Below are positions 28,473 through 36,951 of a DNA stretch of 64,000 nt, in pieces (within the stretch, counting starts at the first letter, position 1; every line of letters starts with the position of its first letter). The position numbers were made by a program, and so were the translations under genes. The notes under the pieces are model-generated. The model was not told the origin of the DNA. It ran no database searches and worked only from the letters and a program-made list of their open reading frames with translations. The stretch lies in contig CAWJKE010000007.1 of assembly GCA_963843455.1 (NCBI GenBank), forward strand, positions 186,001-250,000. Reading direction: 5' to 3'. The stretch is from CAIQPS01 sp963843455 (lineage in GTDB: Bacteria; Actinomycetota; Thermoleophilia; RBG-16-64-13).

Positions 28473-28814
28473 ATGAAGTACATCATCGCCATAATCCAAC
28501 CCGACCGGCTGGATGAAGTGATCGCCGCTCTGGAAGAGGAGGAGATCATCCTGCTGACGGTCTCGGACGTGATGGGCCGGGGGCGGCAAAAAGGCGTGGC
28601 GGAGGTCTACCGAAGCCACGTGGAGCGGGGCGGGCTGCTCCACAAGCTCAAGATCGAGCTCGCCGTGAGCAACAACAACGTCTGGCAGGCGGTGGACGCC
28701 ATCACCCGCGGCGCCCGGACCGGGAATATCGGTGACGGCAAGATCTTCGTCCTCGAGATGGAGGAATGCCTTCGCATACGCACGGGCGAGACGGGGGTCT
28801 CGGCACTGGCCTGA
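28473..28814 (+). CDS. glnK: P-II protein GlnK (copy 2)
   Basis: A 113-residue P-II protein paired with amt2. Motifs are as in copy 1 (GRGRQKGVAEVYRS, TGNIGDGKIFVLEMEE, RIRTGETG), again with Glu at position 51. AAGGAG at 28460-28465 sets ATG 28473 as the start. Differences from copy 1 cluster around residues 70-75 (SNNNVWQAV against SDDKAWLAV). Confidence 0.94.
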   Translation: MKYIIAIIQPDRLDEVIAALEEEEIILLTVSDVMGRGRQKGVAEVYRSHVERGGLLHKLKIELAVSNNNVWQAVDAITRGARTGNIGDGKIFVLEMEECLRIRTGETGVSALA

Positions 28815-29058
28815 GGCGTCTTTGACGAGGGTCCGAGCACGGGCGGGCCGACGCCAAGCTCGGGCGATCCGGCGGCGCCGAACGGGCTGGCCTCCGCTGT
28901 TCGTCGCGGCTACATCCAAACGTACAATTCGCAAGCCCTTCAACCTGGCCATTTGGATAAACCCCGAGGACGCCGCGCCTGCTACCCTCTAACGTCCCAG
29001 TGCCGCGCGCTTCCGCGGGCGGTCGAGCGAAGGAGCTGCCGGTGGAAGACAAACCAGG
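28815..29058 (+). promoter_or_regulatory. Leader region of the metF-glt-hdr operon
   Basis: A 244-bp gap with an inverted repeat ATCCAAA (28914-28920) / TTTGGAT (28952-28958) and a GTACAA half-site at 28922-28927, the same hexamer found near amt1. GAAGGAG lies near 29033. I see no known riboswitch consensus (THF, cobalamin or SAM) and no convincing -35/-10 pair. Confidence 0.35.
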
Positions 29059-29673
29059 GTGTCGTGTCTGATGGCCTCTCCCTCTGTGCTCTGTGATTTA
29101 GGGCCGGCGGGAGCATCCGTGCTCGCGGCGCCGTATGTGACCGTCTTCATATGTGCCAATTGCGCGCGGGGGAGCAAGACGCCGGAGTCCACCAACCGGT
29201 CTCGCCCTGATCTCCCGAACTTCGACTGGCCCTTCCCGGTGCAGGAAGTGCTGGTCGCCTGTACGGGGCGGCTCCAGCCGGAACACGTGCTCAAAGCCTT
29301 CGAATCGGGCGCCCGATTGGTGTGTGCCGTTGCCTGCCGGGAGGACAACTGCCACTACGTCGAGGGCAGCAAGCGCTGCGCTCGCCGAGCAGACTATTTG
29401 CGAGGCATCCTCGATGAGGTGGGGTTGGGAGCCGAGCGTTTGATGCTCTTTCATCTGCCAGGGACGGCGGCCGAAGACATGGCGCTCAGCGCCGGCAGGC
29501 CGGCGCCAGCCTTCCCGGCCGAGGACATCGCGGTTGAAGTCTCTGCGATCCGCGAAGCGGTGCTGCTGGCTCTGGACAGCCTGACCCCCACCCCTCTCGA
29601 CAGCGACATGACCGAAGCGGTCGAAGACCCCTACCAACAATTGGATACCAGTTATGACGACAACGAAGATTAG
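29059..29673 (+). CDS. mvhD: MvhD-like iron-sulfur electron-transfer subunit (divergent)
   Basis: A 204-residue protein of the MvhD/FlpD family (hydrogenase iron-sulfur subunit; [2Fe-2S] electron carrier docking to HdrA). Cys motifs: FICANCARGS, VACTGRLQPEHVL and CREDNCHYVEGSKRC. The core ends near residue 140; the acidic C-terminal tail is extra. It is more divergent than the second MvhD at 42499. The start is uncertain: GTG 29059 is the first in-frame codon and ATG 29071 an alternative. It overlaps metF by 20 nt and leads the operon. Confidence 0.85.
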   Translation: MSCLMASPSVLCDLGPAGASVLAAPYVTVFICANCARGSKTPESTNRSRPDLPNFDWPFPVQEVLVACTGRLQPEHVLKAFESGARLVCAVACREDNCHYVEGSKRCARRADYLRGILDEVGLGAERLMLFHLPGTAAEDMALSAGRPAPAFPAEDIAVEVSAIREAVLLALDSLTPTPLDSDMTEAVEDPYQQLDTSYDDNED

Positions 29674-30517
29674 CTTCTCGCAGGCACTTGCTTCTGGACG
29701 GCCGCTGCTCACGGCCGAGTGCGTGCCACCCCACAGCGGCGACCCGGAGGCGGTAAAGAGAGTGGCGGCCGTCCTTCCGTCGATGCTCGATGCGGTGGTC
29801 GTGGCCGACAATCCCGACGAGATACACGGCTCGGCTCTGGCCTGTGCGGCGCTACTGGCTCGGGAGGGGCGCGAGACCGTGCTCTCCTTGGTCACCAGGG
29901 ACCGCAACCGCATCGCCTTGGAAAGCGACGCCCTGGGTGCCTCCGCCCTCGGCATCGGCGGGATCCTCTGTCTGAGCGGCAACCACCAGTCGCTTGGGGT
30001 GTGTCCCCAAGCGGCCGGGGTGAGCGACATCGACTCCACTCAGCTGGAGCAGATCGTCAAGGGTCTGGCCATGTCCGGGATGGCTGTCGGGGCTGTTGCC
30101 CACCCCCATCAGCAGCCTGTCGAGTTGAACCTCCTGCGGCTCAAGAAGAAGATCGTGGCTGGGGCCGACTTTCTGTTGACGCAGCCGGTGTTCGACCCTG
30201 CCGCCTTCACCCACTGGATGGATGCGGTGCGGACGGCAGGTCTGGATCAGCGCGCGGCGATCATCGCGAGCGTGATGCCGTTGACGAGCGTCGCGCAGGC
30301 TGAGTCTCTGCGTGAGCGGAAGACATACGGGCCGCTCGACGAGGCCGTAGTCGCCCGGATGGCCGGCGCTCCGGATGCGGCCAAGGAGGGGCTGGCTATG
30401 GCCGCCGGCATCGCGGCCCAACTCAAGACTGTCCCGGGTGTTCGTGGCATCCACATCCTGTGCGGCAGGCACGAAGAGCTTGCCGCACAGGTGATCGCAG
30501 TGGCCGGACTGGCGTAG
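29654..30517 (+). CDS. metF: Methylenetetrahydrofolate reductase
   Basis: A 287-residue TIM-barrel flavoprotein reducing methylene-THF to methyl-THF. Family motifs: LTAECVPPHSGDPEAV at the N-terminus (the Glu is the catalytic acid), GIGGILCLSGNHQSLG (flavin/NAD region), KIVAGADFLLTQPVFD and ASVMPLTS. ATG 29654 lies inside the 3' end of the mvhD gene. Combined with metV at the far end of the operon and hdrCBA/mvhD between them, the setting matches the MetFV-HdrABC-MvhD type of reductase described from acetogens, in which electrons are thought to be split or merged by HdrA flavins. Confidence 0.92.
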   Translation: MTTTKISFSQALASGRPLLTAECVPPHSGDPEAVKRVAAVLPSMLDAVVVADNPDEIHGSALACAALLAREGRETVLSLVTRDRNRIALESDALGASALGIGGILCLSGNHQSLGVCPQAAGVSDIDSTQLEQIVKGLAMSGMAVGAVAHPHQQPVELNLLRLKKKIVAGADFLLTQPVFDPAAFTHWMDAVRTAGLDQRAAIIASVMPLTSVAQAESLRERKTYGPLDEAVVARMAGAPDAAKEGLAMAAGIAAQLKTVPGVRGIHILCGRHEELAAQVIAVAGLA

Positions 30518-30519
30518 GT

Positions 30520-31956
30520 ATGCCGGACCGGTACCATATCCACACCGTCGCCACACCTCCTCGGTTCCACCGGGTGGGCAAGTTCGGCAACGTCGACCGG
30601 CGCGAGGACTGCTCGCGCTGCACCAATTGTGTGAAGCCCCGTTGTCTATACAACGTGTACAGCAACGAGGGGGCCTACAACCGGGATCCCGATGCCTTGG
30701 TCGTCACGCTGGACGAATGCAAGGCCTGTCTCTCGTGCGTCCAAGGCTGCACCAAGGGGTTGTTGAGCTTGTCGGTTAACCCGGGGTTCCTCGACATGGG
30801 TGACGAGTACTGGAAGCCTGACATCCTGCTGAGTACCTGGGCCCAGGCCGACGCCGGCAAGATCCCGGTGTCGGGGGCCGGCTATCGCGGACGATTCTAC
30901 GGCCCCGGCTTCGATTCCATCTGGACCGACATGTCGGAGATCGTGCGCCCCACCCGCGATGGCATTCACGGACGCGAGTACATCTCCACCTCGGTGGACA
31001 TCGGTCCTAAGCCCATGCGGCTACGGTTCTCGCCCGACGGCGCGCTGCTCACCGCGCCCTCGCCTCTTCTCGAGATCCAACTCCCGGCAATCCTCGACGT
31101 GCCGGGCTGGCCGGTGGAGTGCCGGCATCTGGCTGCCGCCCGGGCCGAGGCGGCCATGAACCTCAAGACTTTCGCGGTGCTCCCGGTCGAAGAGGTCGGC
31201 GAACTGCCGGTCGAGCAACTTCCGTTCGTGGTGCCCCTGTTCGACGAGTCTGCCGGCCAAGCCGACATCGATCTGGCGGGGCCGGTCTTGGCCGCGGTCC
31301 GCATGGTCCAGATGATGGATAGCCCGGAAGTCGCTGGTCTGGTGAGGAAGATACAGGCGCAGTACCCGGCCGTCGTTCTCTGCGTGCGCTTGGCCCTGAC
31401 CCCCCGAACGGCGGACCGGATCGTCGAGCTGGGGCAGGCGGGGGTGAAGGTCTTCCAGTTGTGCGCCGATCGACACGGGCGCGAGCGCCTGGATGACGGA
31501 CGGTCGGGCCGTCATATCAAAGACGCCCTTCGCGACGTTCACGGGCGGCTGGTGGCGGAAGGCATGCGGGACGAGGTCACGCTCATCGTCTCCGGCGGCA
31601 TTGCGCTGGCCGAGCACATGGCCAAGGCCGTCATCTGCGGGGCCGACTTGGTGGCCCTCGACACACCTCTGCTGGTGGCTCTCGGCTGCCGCGTCTGCAG
31701 GGACACGAGCCGGTGCTGTTCACCGAACGCCTGTCCGTGCAATATCTCCTCGGTCGAGCCCGGCTACGCGGCCCAGCGGATGGTCAACCTCATGGGCGCT
31801 TGGCACAGCCAGCTCATCGAGGTACTGGGGGCCATGGGTATCCGCGAGGCCCGGCGCCTGCGCGGCGAAGTGGGCCGCGCCATCTTCATGGAGGACATCG
31901 AAAAGGAGGCATTCGGCGATCTCGCCCAAGTGTCCGAGGCGCAGGTGCGGTCATGA
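30520..31956 (+). CDS. Glutamate-synthase-related protein with N-terminal ferredoxin domain (degenerate FMN domain)
   Basis: A 478-residue protein with two ferredoxin-type clusters at the start (CSRCTNCVKPRC and CKACLSCVQGC) followed by a GltB-like FMN barrel. The C-terminal part is recognisable (VTLIVSGGIALAEHMAKAV, ALGCRVCRDTSRCC), but the conserved TGEGG and KPGxGG loops of the catalytic domain, present in the next gene, are missing. I infer a structural or electron-transfer paralogue rather than a catalytic synthase. It starts 2 nt after metF and overlaps the next gene by ATGA. No other family was recognised. Confidence 0.8.
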   Translation: MPDRYHIHTVATPPRFHRVGKFGNVDRREDCSRCTNCVKPRCLYNVYSNEGAYNRDPDALVVTLDECKACLSCVQGCTKGLLSLSVNPGFLDMGDEYWKPDILLSTWAQADAGKIPVSGAGYRGRFYGPGFDSIWTDMSEIVRPTRDGIHGREYISTSVDIGPKPMRLRFSPDGALLTAPSPLLEIQLPAILDVPGWPVECRHLAAARAEAAMNLKTFAVLPVEEVGELPVEQLPFVVPLFDESAGQADIDLAGPVLAAVRMVQMMDSPEVAGLVRKIQAQYPAVVLCVRLALTPRTADRIVELGQAGVKVFQLCADRHGRERLDDGRSGRHIKDALRDVHGRLVAEGMRDEVTLIVSGGIALAEHMAKAVICGADLVALDTPLLVALGCRVCRDTSRCCSPNACPCNISSVEPGYAAQRMVNLMGAWHSQLIEVLGAMGIREARRLRGEVGRAIFMEDIEKEAFGDLAQVSEAQVRS

Positions 31957-33614
31957 GCGGCGAGGCTGCGCCCGTGGGCAATAGCGACTGGCCGCAGGAG
32001 CAGGTCGACCGGGAGGTCCGCCCGGCACCCGACCGGTATCGCAACGTCCTGGGCAAGTACAAGATCGACCGCCTGGCGGCCTGCAAGTCCTGTGGTCGCT
32101 GCGTCGAGGCATGCCGGTACGGCGTGCACGTCAAGCCCGCCGGATACGCTTTCACCCTCCGCCCGCAGGACCACCTGTGCATCGGCCCGGAGTGCGCCGA
32201 GACTGAGGGATCCTGCATCGCCCAGTGCCCCACCAACGCGCTCGCCATCAGGCGCAACCCAAGCGCGGACTGCATGGGAGATCCGCGGTGGCCGAGCGAC
32301 CTCATTCTGTCCACCTGGCACGAGGCGGCCACGGGGCACGTCCCGCCGTCGCATCTCGAGTATCGATACGGCGCTTCCGGGGGCGGTTTCGATCGGATCC
32401 GTTTCAAGTTCGAGGTGCCTGGTTTCGCGGAGGCCTCCGCACCGGCCGAGGGTACGGCCTCGGCGGCACCAAGCGCGCAAGAATCGACGCCTGGTGCGCC
32501 GACCGCGGACGACGCGGCTCCGCCGCCTGCCGTCGACGTCGACACCGGCCTGGACCTCAACCGGCGCGCGGACGGCCGTCCGCAGGTGCATATCGACATC
32601 CCCGTATACGGCGGGGGAATGAGCTTTGGGTCGGTGAGCATCCACACCATCCTGGCCAAGGCCCGGGCGGCCGCGGCTTGGAACAGCTTCACCTGCACCG
32701 GCGAGGGTGGCTATCACGACCGCCTCAGGCCCTACGACGATCATGTGATCACTCAGGTGGCCACGGGGCTGTTCGGCGTGCGCGAGGAGACCATCCAGCG
32801 GGTGCGCATCGTGGAGTTCAAGTACGCGCAGGGCGCCAAGCCCGGCCTGGGTGGGCACCTTCTGGGCGACAAGAACACCCCGCCGGTTGCGCGCATGCGC
32901 GAGGCGGTCGCGGGTAACGCCCTGTTCAGCCCCTTCCCCTTCCACAGCGTCTACAGCGTGGAGGACCACAAGAAGCACGTTGACTGGATCAAAGAGATGA
33001 ACCCCGACTGCCTGGTGAGTGTGAAGGTCTCCACGCCCACCGACGTCGATATGGTTGCGGTGGGCAGCTACTACGCCGGGGCGCACATCGTCCACCTCGA
33101 CGGCAGTTACGGCGGCACCGGAGCGGCGCCTGACATCGCCAAGAAGAACATCGCCATGCCCATCGAGTACGCCATTCCCAAGGTGCACAAGTTCCTGGTG
33201 GCCGAGGGGATTCGAGATCACATCACGCTGATCGCTTCCGGGGGCATCCGCACCGCCTACGATGCGCTGAAGGCCATCGCCCTGGGGGCCGACGGCGTTG
33301 TGATCGGCACGGCCGAGATGGTAGCCCTGGGCTGCGTGCGCTGCGCCTGCTGCGAAAGCGGCCGGGGTTGCCCGCGCGGCATCGCTACCACCGACCCCGA
33401 ACTGATGACGCAGATGAGCCTAGAATGGGCCACTCAGCGGCTGATAAACCTCCAGAACGCCTGGCACGAGCAGATGGTGGAGGTGCTCGCTCGCTTGGGA
33501 ATGGTGTCCATCCGCGAACTCCGCGGCCGCCACGATCTGCTGTGCTACATCACCGACGAGCCGGACGAAATGGCGGCGCAGGCGCCGGCAGTCGCCGAGA
33601 AGGCGACCCGATGA
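31953..33614 (+). CDS. Glutamate synthase-like FMN-domain protein with N-terminal ferredoxin domain
   Basis: A 553-residue protein. An N-terminal ferredoxin pair (CKSCGRCVEACRYGV plus a second Cys-rich repeat ending CIAQCPTNAL) and an Ala/Pro-rich linker (about 160-200) precede a complete GltB FMN domain: CTGEGGYHDRLRPYDDHV, KYAQGAKPGLGGHLLGDKN, HLDGSYGGTGAAPDIAKKN and the 3Fe-4S ligand region CVRCACCESGRGCPRGIA. This is the archaeal-type split glutamate synthase large subunit, also related to GlxD/MgsC of N-methylglutamate synthase. All catalytic loops are intact. It overlaps both neighbours by 4 nt. Confidence 0.88.
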   Translation: MSGEAAPVGNSDWPQEQVDREVRPAPDRYRNVLGKYKIDRLAACKSCGRCVEACRYGVHVKPAGYAFTLRPQDHLCIGPECAETEGSCIAQCPTNALAIRRNPSADCMGDPRWPSDLILSTWHEAATGHVPPSHLEYRYGASGGGFDRIRFKFEVPGFAEASAPAEGTASAAPSAQESTPGAPTADDAAPPPAVDVDTGLDLNRRADGRPQVHIDIPVYGGGMSFGSVSIHTILAKARAAAAWNSFTCTGEGGYHDRLRPYDDHVITQVATGLFGVREETIQRVRIVEFKYAQGAKPGLGGHLLGDKNTPPVARMREAVAGNALFSPFPFHSVYSVEDHKKHVDWIKEMNPDCLVSVKVSTPTDVDMVAVGSYYAGAHIVHLDGSYGGTGAAPDIAKKNIAMPIEYAIPKVHKFLVAEGIRDHITLIASGGIRTAYDALKAIALGADGVVIGTAEMVALGCVRCACCESGRGCPRGIATTDPELMTQMSLEWATQRLINLQNAWHEQMVEVLARLGMVSIRELRGRHDLLCYITDEPDEMAAQAPAVAEKATR

Positions 33615-36253
33615 GCCGCAAACGCATCGCGTCGGCGGACTTGGCCGAGCAGTTGCTCGCGGGCCGGTCACGGGTCTACTCGGACCGACCGCCCCTCTCC
33701 GAGCCGGTGGAAGAAGGCGGCTGCGGCGTCACCGGTTTTGCCTGCACCGTGCCCGTGAAGGGCCGGCATATCTACGAACCTTCCAGACAGATGCAGAACC
33801 GGGGCAACGGCAAAGGGGGCGGCATCGCCGCCGCGGGCCTGGTGGCCGAGCAGCTCGGCATCTCCGACGAGATGCTCGAGAGCCACTACCTGCTCCAGAT
33901 CGCTCTGCTCGACGTCGAATGCCATGACGAGCTGGAACGGGAGTTCGTCCTCCCCCACTTCGACGTGGCGCTGTCGGTGCGGCAGCCGCACATAGACGAC
34001 TATCGGGACATCGGCCTGGAGGTCTGCCCCCCCGACGTGCATCGCTACGTGGTGCGCGTGAAGCCGGAGGTGCTGAAGGCCTTCGCCGAGAGCGCCGGGC
34101 TGCAGGACCTGGAGCCACGGGCGCTTGAGGACGAGTTCGTATGGCGCAACTCCTACCGGCTCAACGACACCTTCTACGCCTCCCTGGGCGAGAAGCGCGC
34201 CTTCGTGCTCTCCCACACGCGGAATCTGCTGATCTTCAAAATGGTGGGGTACGCCGAGCAGAACGTGGAGTATTACCAACTCCAGGATTTCAAGGCGCGT
34301 GTGTGGATCGCCCACCAGCGCTATCCCACCAAGGGGCGGGTGTGGCATCCCGGTGGGGCGCATCCCTTCGTGGGGTTGAACGAGGCTCTCGTTCACAACG
34401 GCGACTTCGCCAACTACCACTCGGTGAGCGAGTATCTACGGCAGCGGAATATCCGCCAGCAGTTCCTCACCGACACCGAGGTCTCGGTCCAGCTCTTCGA
34501 CCTGTGGGATCGGGTGTACGGCTATCCGCTGGAATACATCATCGAGGCGCTGGCGCCCACCACTGAGCACGATTTTGACCAGCTGCCCCCAGACAAGCAG
34601 CTCATCTATCGGCAGATCCAGGCCACGCACATACACGCGTCGCCGGACGGTCCCTGGTTCTTCATCATCGCCCGCAACAAGGGTGGCAAGCTGCAGTTGA
34701 TGGGCATCACCGATACGGCGATGCTGCGCCCGCAGGTCTTCGCGCTCTCCGACACCGGAGAGGTCCAGATAGGCCTCATCTGCTCCGAGAAGCAGGCCAT
34801 CGACGCCACCTTGCGCAGCCTGGCGGAGGAGGACAAGCGCTTCTCGCCGGTGGCCGACAAGTACTGGAATGCCCGCGGTGGCTCGTCCACCGATGGCGGC
34901 GCCTTCATCTTCACGGTCGCGCCCGGCAACAACGGCCACAGTGGGCAGATGCGCCTCTCCTGTACCGACAAGTTCGGGCGGGAGGTCAAGGTGGAGAGGG
35001 GCTGCGTGCGCTGCGACCTGCCCGAGGTCGAGATCGCCGATGCCTCAGGCACTGCCTGTCTCGCCGACACGGTGAGCGCCGAGGAGGTCCAGGAGAAACT
35101 GGGCCGGGGCGAGATCGACGCGCTGTTCGCCGAGGTGCAGAACATCGCCTCCTGGCCCGCCGGCCAACTGCGGCGGTTCTGCCGGGCTGTGATCGCCGGG
35201 GCCGACAGCGCCCGACCGATCACAGCGGCCATCGAACTGCTTACACGCGCTCACGACAGGCGTTTCCCCACCGGCGACAAATCCCGGGCCACGATCGTCC
35301 AGGTGATCGAGGAGACGCTGGACGACCTCTTCGACACAGCTCCTCTGTTCGGCGAGCCCTCCGATCGCTTCTGGCGGCGGATCGACTGGTCCACGAGAGA
35401 CCTTCTCGCGCCGCCTGAGGGCGGAGAGGAAGTGTTGTGCATCGACGCTCAGGGCTTCCCGCCCGAGGGTGATGACTGCGACGCGGTCTTGCTCCGCAAG
35501 GCCTATCAATCGGGATGGAAAAGGTTCGTTGTCTATCGCCTACGCGGGCAACGCTTCCACGGAGTGGGGCTGGGCGCGGCCACCGACGGGGTCCGGATCG
35601 ACCTTTACGGCTCCAACGGGGACTACACCGCCAGCGGCATGGATGGCCTGGAGATGCACATCCACGGCAACGCCCAGGACCAAGTGGCGCAGATCGCTAA
35701 GCGCGGAAGACTGGTCATCTACGGCGACGTGGGACAGACCTTCATGTATGGGGCCAAGGGCGGCGAGGTCTTCGTGCTGGGCAACGGCGCGGGCCGGCCG
35801 CTCATCAACGCGGTGGGGCGTCCTCGGGTGGTCATCAACGGCACCTGCTTGGACTTCCTTGCCGAATCGTTCATGGCCGGTGATCCTCTGGCCGGCGGCG
35901 GGTTCGTGATCCTCAACGGCGTCGAGTTCGACGCGAACGGCGGCATCGTGCCGCAGGCCAGCCCTTACCCTGGGAGCAATCTGTTCTCACTCGCCAGCGG
36001 CGGCGCCATCTACCTGCGCGACCCCTACCACAAAGTGGTGGGGGGCCAGCTGAACGGGGGCGTGTTTTCTCCGCTCGGCGACAAGGACTGGCGGCTCATC
36101 CGTGGCTACCTGGAAGAGAACGAGCGGTTGTTCGGCATCCGGGTGCAGGACCTGCTCACCGTGGATGGCGAGCTTCGCAGCCCTCAAGACGTGTACCGCA
36201 AGGTCAGTGCCGTGAAGCTCTCGGTGCTGGCCGGGTCGGAGGAGAAGAAATGA
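33611..36253 (+). CDS. Glutamate synthase-like protein: class II glutamine amidotransferase + GXGXG domain
   Basis: An 880-residue protein combining the two GltB parts absent from the previous gene. The amidotransferase half has EEGGCGVTGFACT (candidate nucleophile Cys38, needing removal of a 37-residue propeptide as in GltB), HQRYPTKGRVWHPGGAHPF and HNGDFANYHSVSEYL. The C-terminal third is the GXGXG helix domain (YGSNGDYTASGMDGLEM, MYGAKGGEVFVLGNGAGRP). It should release ammonia from glutamine for the FMN domain. In GlxB/GlxC or archaeal systems these are separate genes; here they are fused. ATG 33611, ATGA overlap on both sides. Confidence 0.87.
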   Translation: MSRKRIASADLAEQLLAGRSRVYSDRPPLSEPVEEGGCGVTGFACTVPVKGRHIYEPSRQMQNRGNGKGGGIAAAGLVAEQLGISDEMLESHYLLQIALLDVECHDELEREFVLPHFDVALSVRQPHIDDYRDIGLEVCPPDVHRYVVRVKPEVLKAFAESAGLQDLEPRALEDEFVWRNSYRLNDTFYASLGEKRAFVLSHTRNLLIFKMVGYAEQNVEYYQLQDFKARVWIAHQRYPTKGRVWHPGGAHPFVGLNEALVHNGDFANYHSVSEYLRQRNIRQQFLTDTEVSVQLFDLWDRVYGYPLEYIIEALAPTTEHDFDQLPPDKQLIYRQIQATHIHASPDGPWFFIIARNKGGKLQLMGITDTAMLRPQVFALSDTGEVQIGLICSEKQAIDATLRSLAEEDKRFSPVADKYWNARGGSSTDGGAFIFTVAPGNNGHSGQMRLSCTDKFGREVKVERGCVRCDLPEVEIADASGTACLADTVSAEEVQEKLGRGEIDALFAEVQNIASWPAGQLRRFCRAVIAGADSARPITAAIELLTRAHDRRFPTGDKSRATIVQVIEETLDDLFDTAPLFGEPSDRFWRRIDWSTRDLLAPPEGGEEVLCIDAQGFPPEGDDCDAVLLRKAYQSGWKRFVVYRLRGQRFHGVGLGAATDGVRIDLYGSNGDYTASGMDGLEMHIHGNAQDQVAQIAKRGRLVIYGDVGQTFMYGAKGGEVFVLGNGAGRPLINAVGRPRVVINGTCLDFLAESFMAGDPLAGGGFVILNGVEFDANGGIVPQASPYPGSNLFSLASGGAIYLRDPYHKVVGGQLNGGVFSPLGDKDWRLIRGYLEENERLFGIRVQDLLTVDGELRSPQDVYRKVSAVKLSVLAGSEEKK

Positions 36254-36951
36254 CGCCTGTGACCAACGACGCGCCGGGCGCAAGCGCCGGCGCAGCCTTT
36301 GTGACTATCGAGATCCTCGAGATAGACGGCGCCCTGGCCGGCGAAGTGAAGGCCGCGAGCGGCGCGTCGCCTATGAGTTGCTACCAGTGCGCCAAGTGCT
36401 CCAGCGGCTGTCCGGTGGCCGACCGCGGCGACCTCAAGCCGCACGAACTCGTCCGCTTGGTGCAGACCGACCAGCGGGACGCCGTGCTGGCCAGCCGCTT
36501 CATCTGGGAGTGCACCTCCTGCCACACATGCGTCACCCGCTGCCCGCAGAAGGTGGACATCCCAGCCATGAACGACACGCTGCGGGCGCTAAGCCTCAGC
36601 GAGGGCTTAGCCGTGGCGGGAACGGCCGTCCCGGTGTTCAACGAGGCGTTCCTGAACAATGTCCGCAAACGGGGGCGCATCCACGAACTTGGTCTCATGG
36701 CCACCTTCAAGCTCCGCACCCGACGGCTGTGGGACGACGTCGACAAGGCGCCCAGCATGCTGGCCAAAGGCAAACTGCCGCTGCGCGGAGCCCGCGTCGG
36801 CGGGCGGAGCGAGCGCGAGGAACTGTTCCGTCGAGCAGTCTCAGAGGCCGCGGCCGAGCAGGCTGCCGGCGGGCAAGTCGGCGCTGAGCATGACGGCGCG
36901 GCGGCGCCGGCCCGGGGCGACCGCGGGGCTGCCGAGGATGGTGACTCATGA
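36250..36951 (+). CDS. hdrC: HdrC-like iron-sulfur subunit
   Basis: A 233-residue subunit with two [4Fe-4S] motifs, CYQCAKCSSGCPVA and CTSCHTCVTRCPQKVD, in the HdrC arrangement, a helical middle and a disordered Ala/Gly-rich tail. It links HdrA to HdrB. It carries an N-terminal extension of about 45 residues not usual in methanogen HdrC. ATG 36250 overlaps the stop of the amidotransferase gene, so the Hdr part is translated together with the glutamate-synthase-like part. Confidence 0.92.
   Translation: MTPVTNDAPGASAGAAFVTIEILEIDGALAGEVKAASGASPMSCYQCAKCSSGCPVADRGDLKPHELVRLVQTDQRDAVLASRFIWECTSCHTCVTRCPQKVDIPAMNDTLRALSLSEGLAVAGTAVPVFNEAFLNNVRKRGRIHELGLMATFKLRTRRLWDDVDKAPSMLAKGKLPLRGARVGGRSEREELFRRAVSEAAAEQAAGGQVGAEHDGAAAPARGDRGAAEDGDS

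Noticed and set aside
28815..29058. THF, cobalamin or SAM riboswitch in the leader of the metF operon
   Set aside because: None of the consensus boxes of these classes could be found; only a 7-bp inverted repeat is seen.
30520..36253. The GltB-like genes as the housekeeping glutamate synthase
   Set aside because: A canonical gltB-gltD operon linked to glnA lies at 48-54 kb, and the first FMN-like protein lacks catalytic loops.
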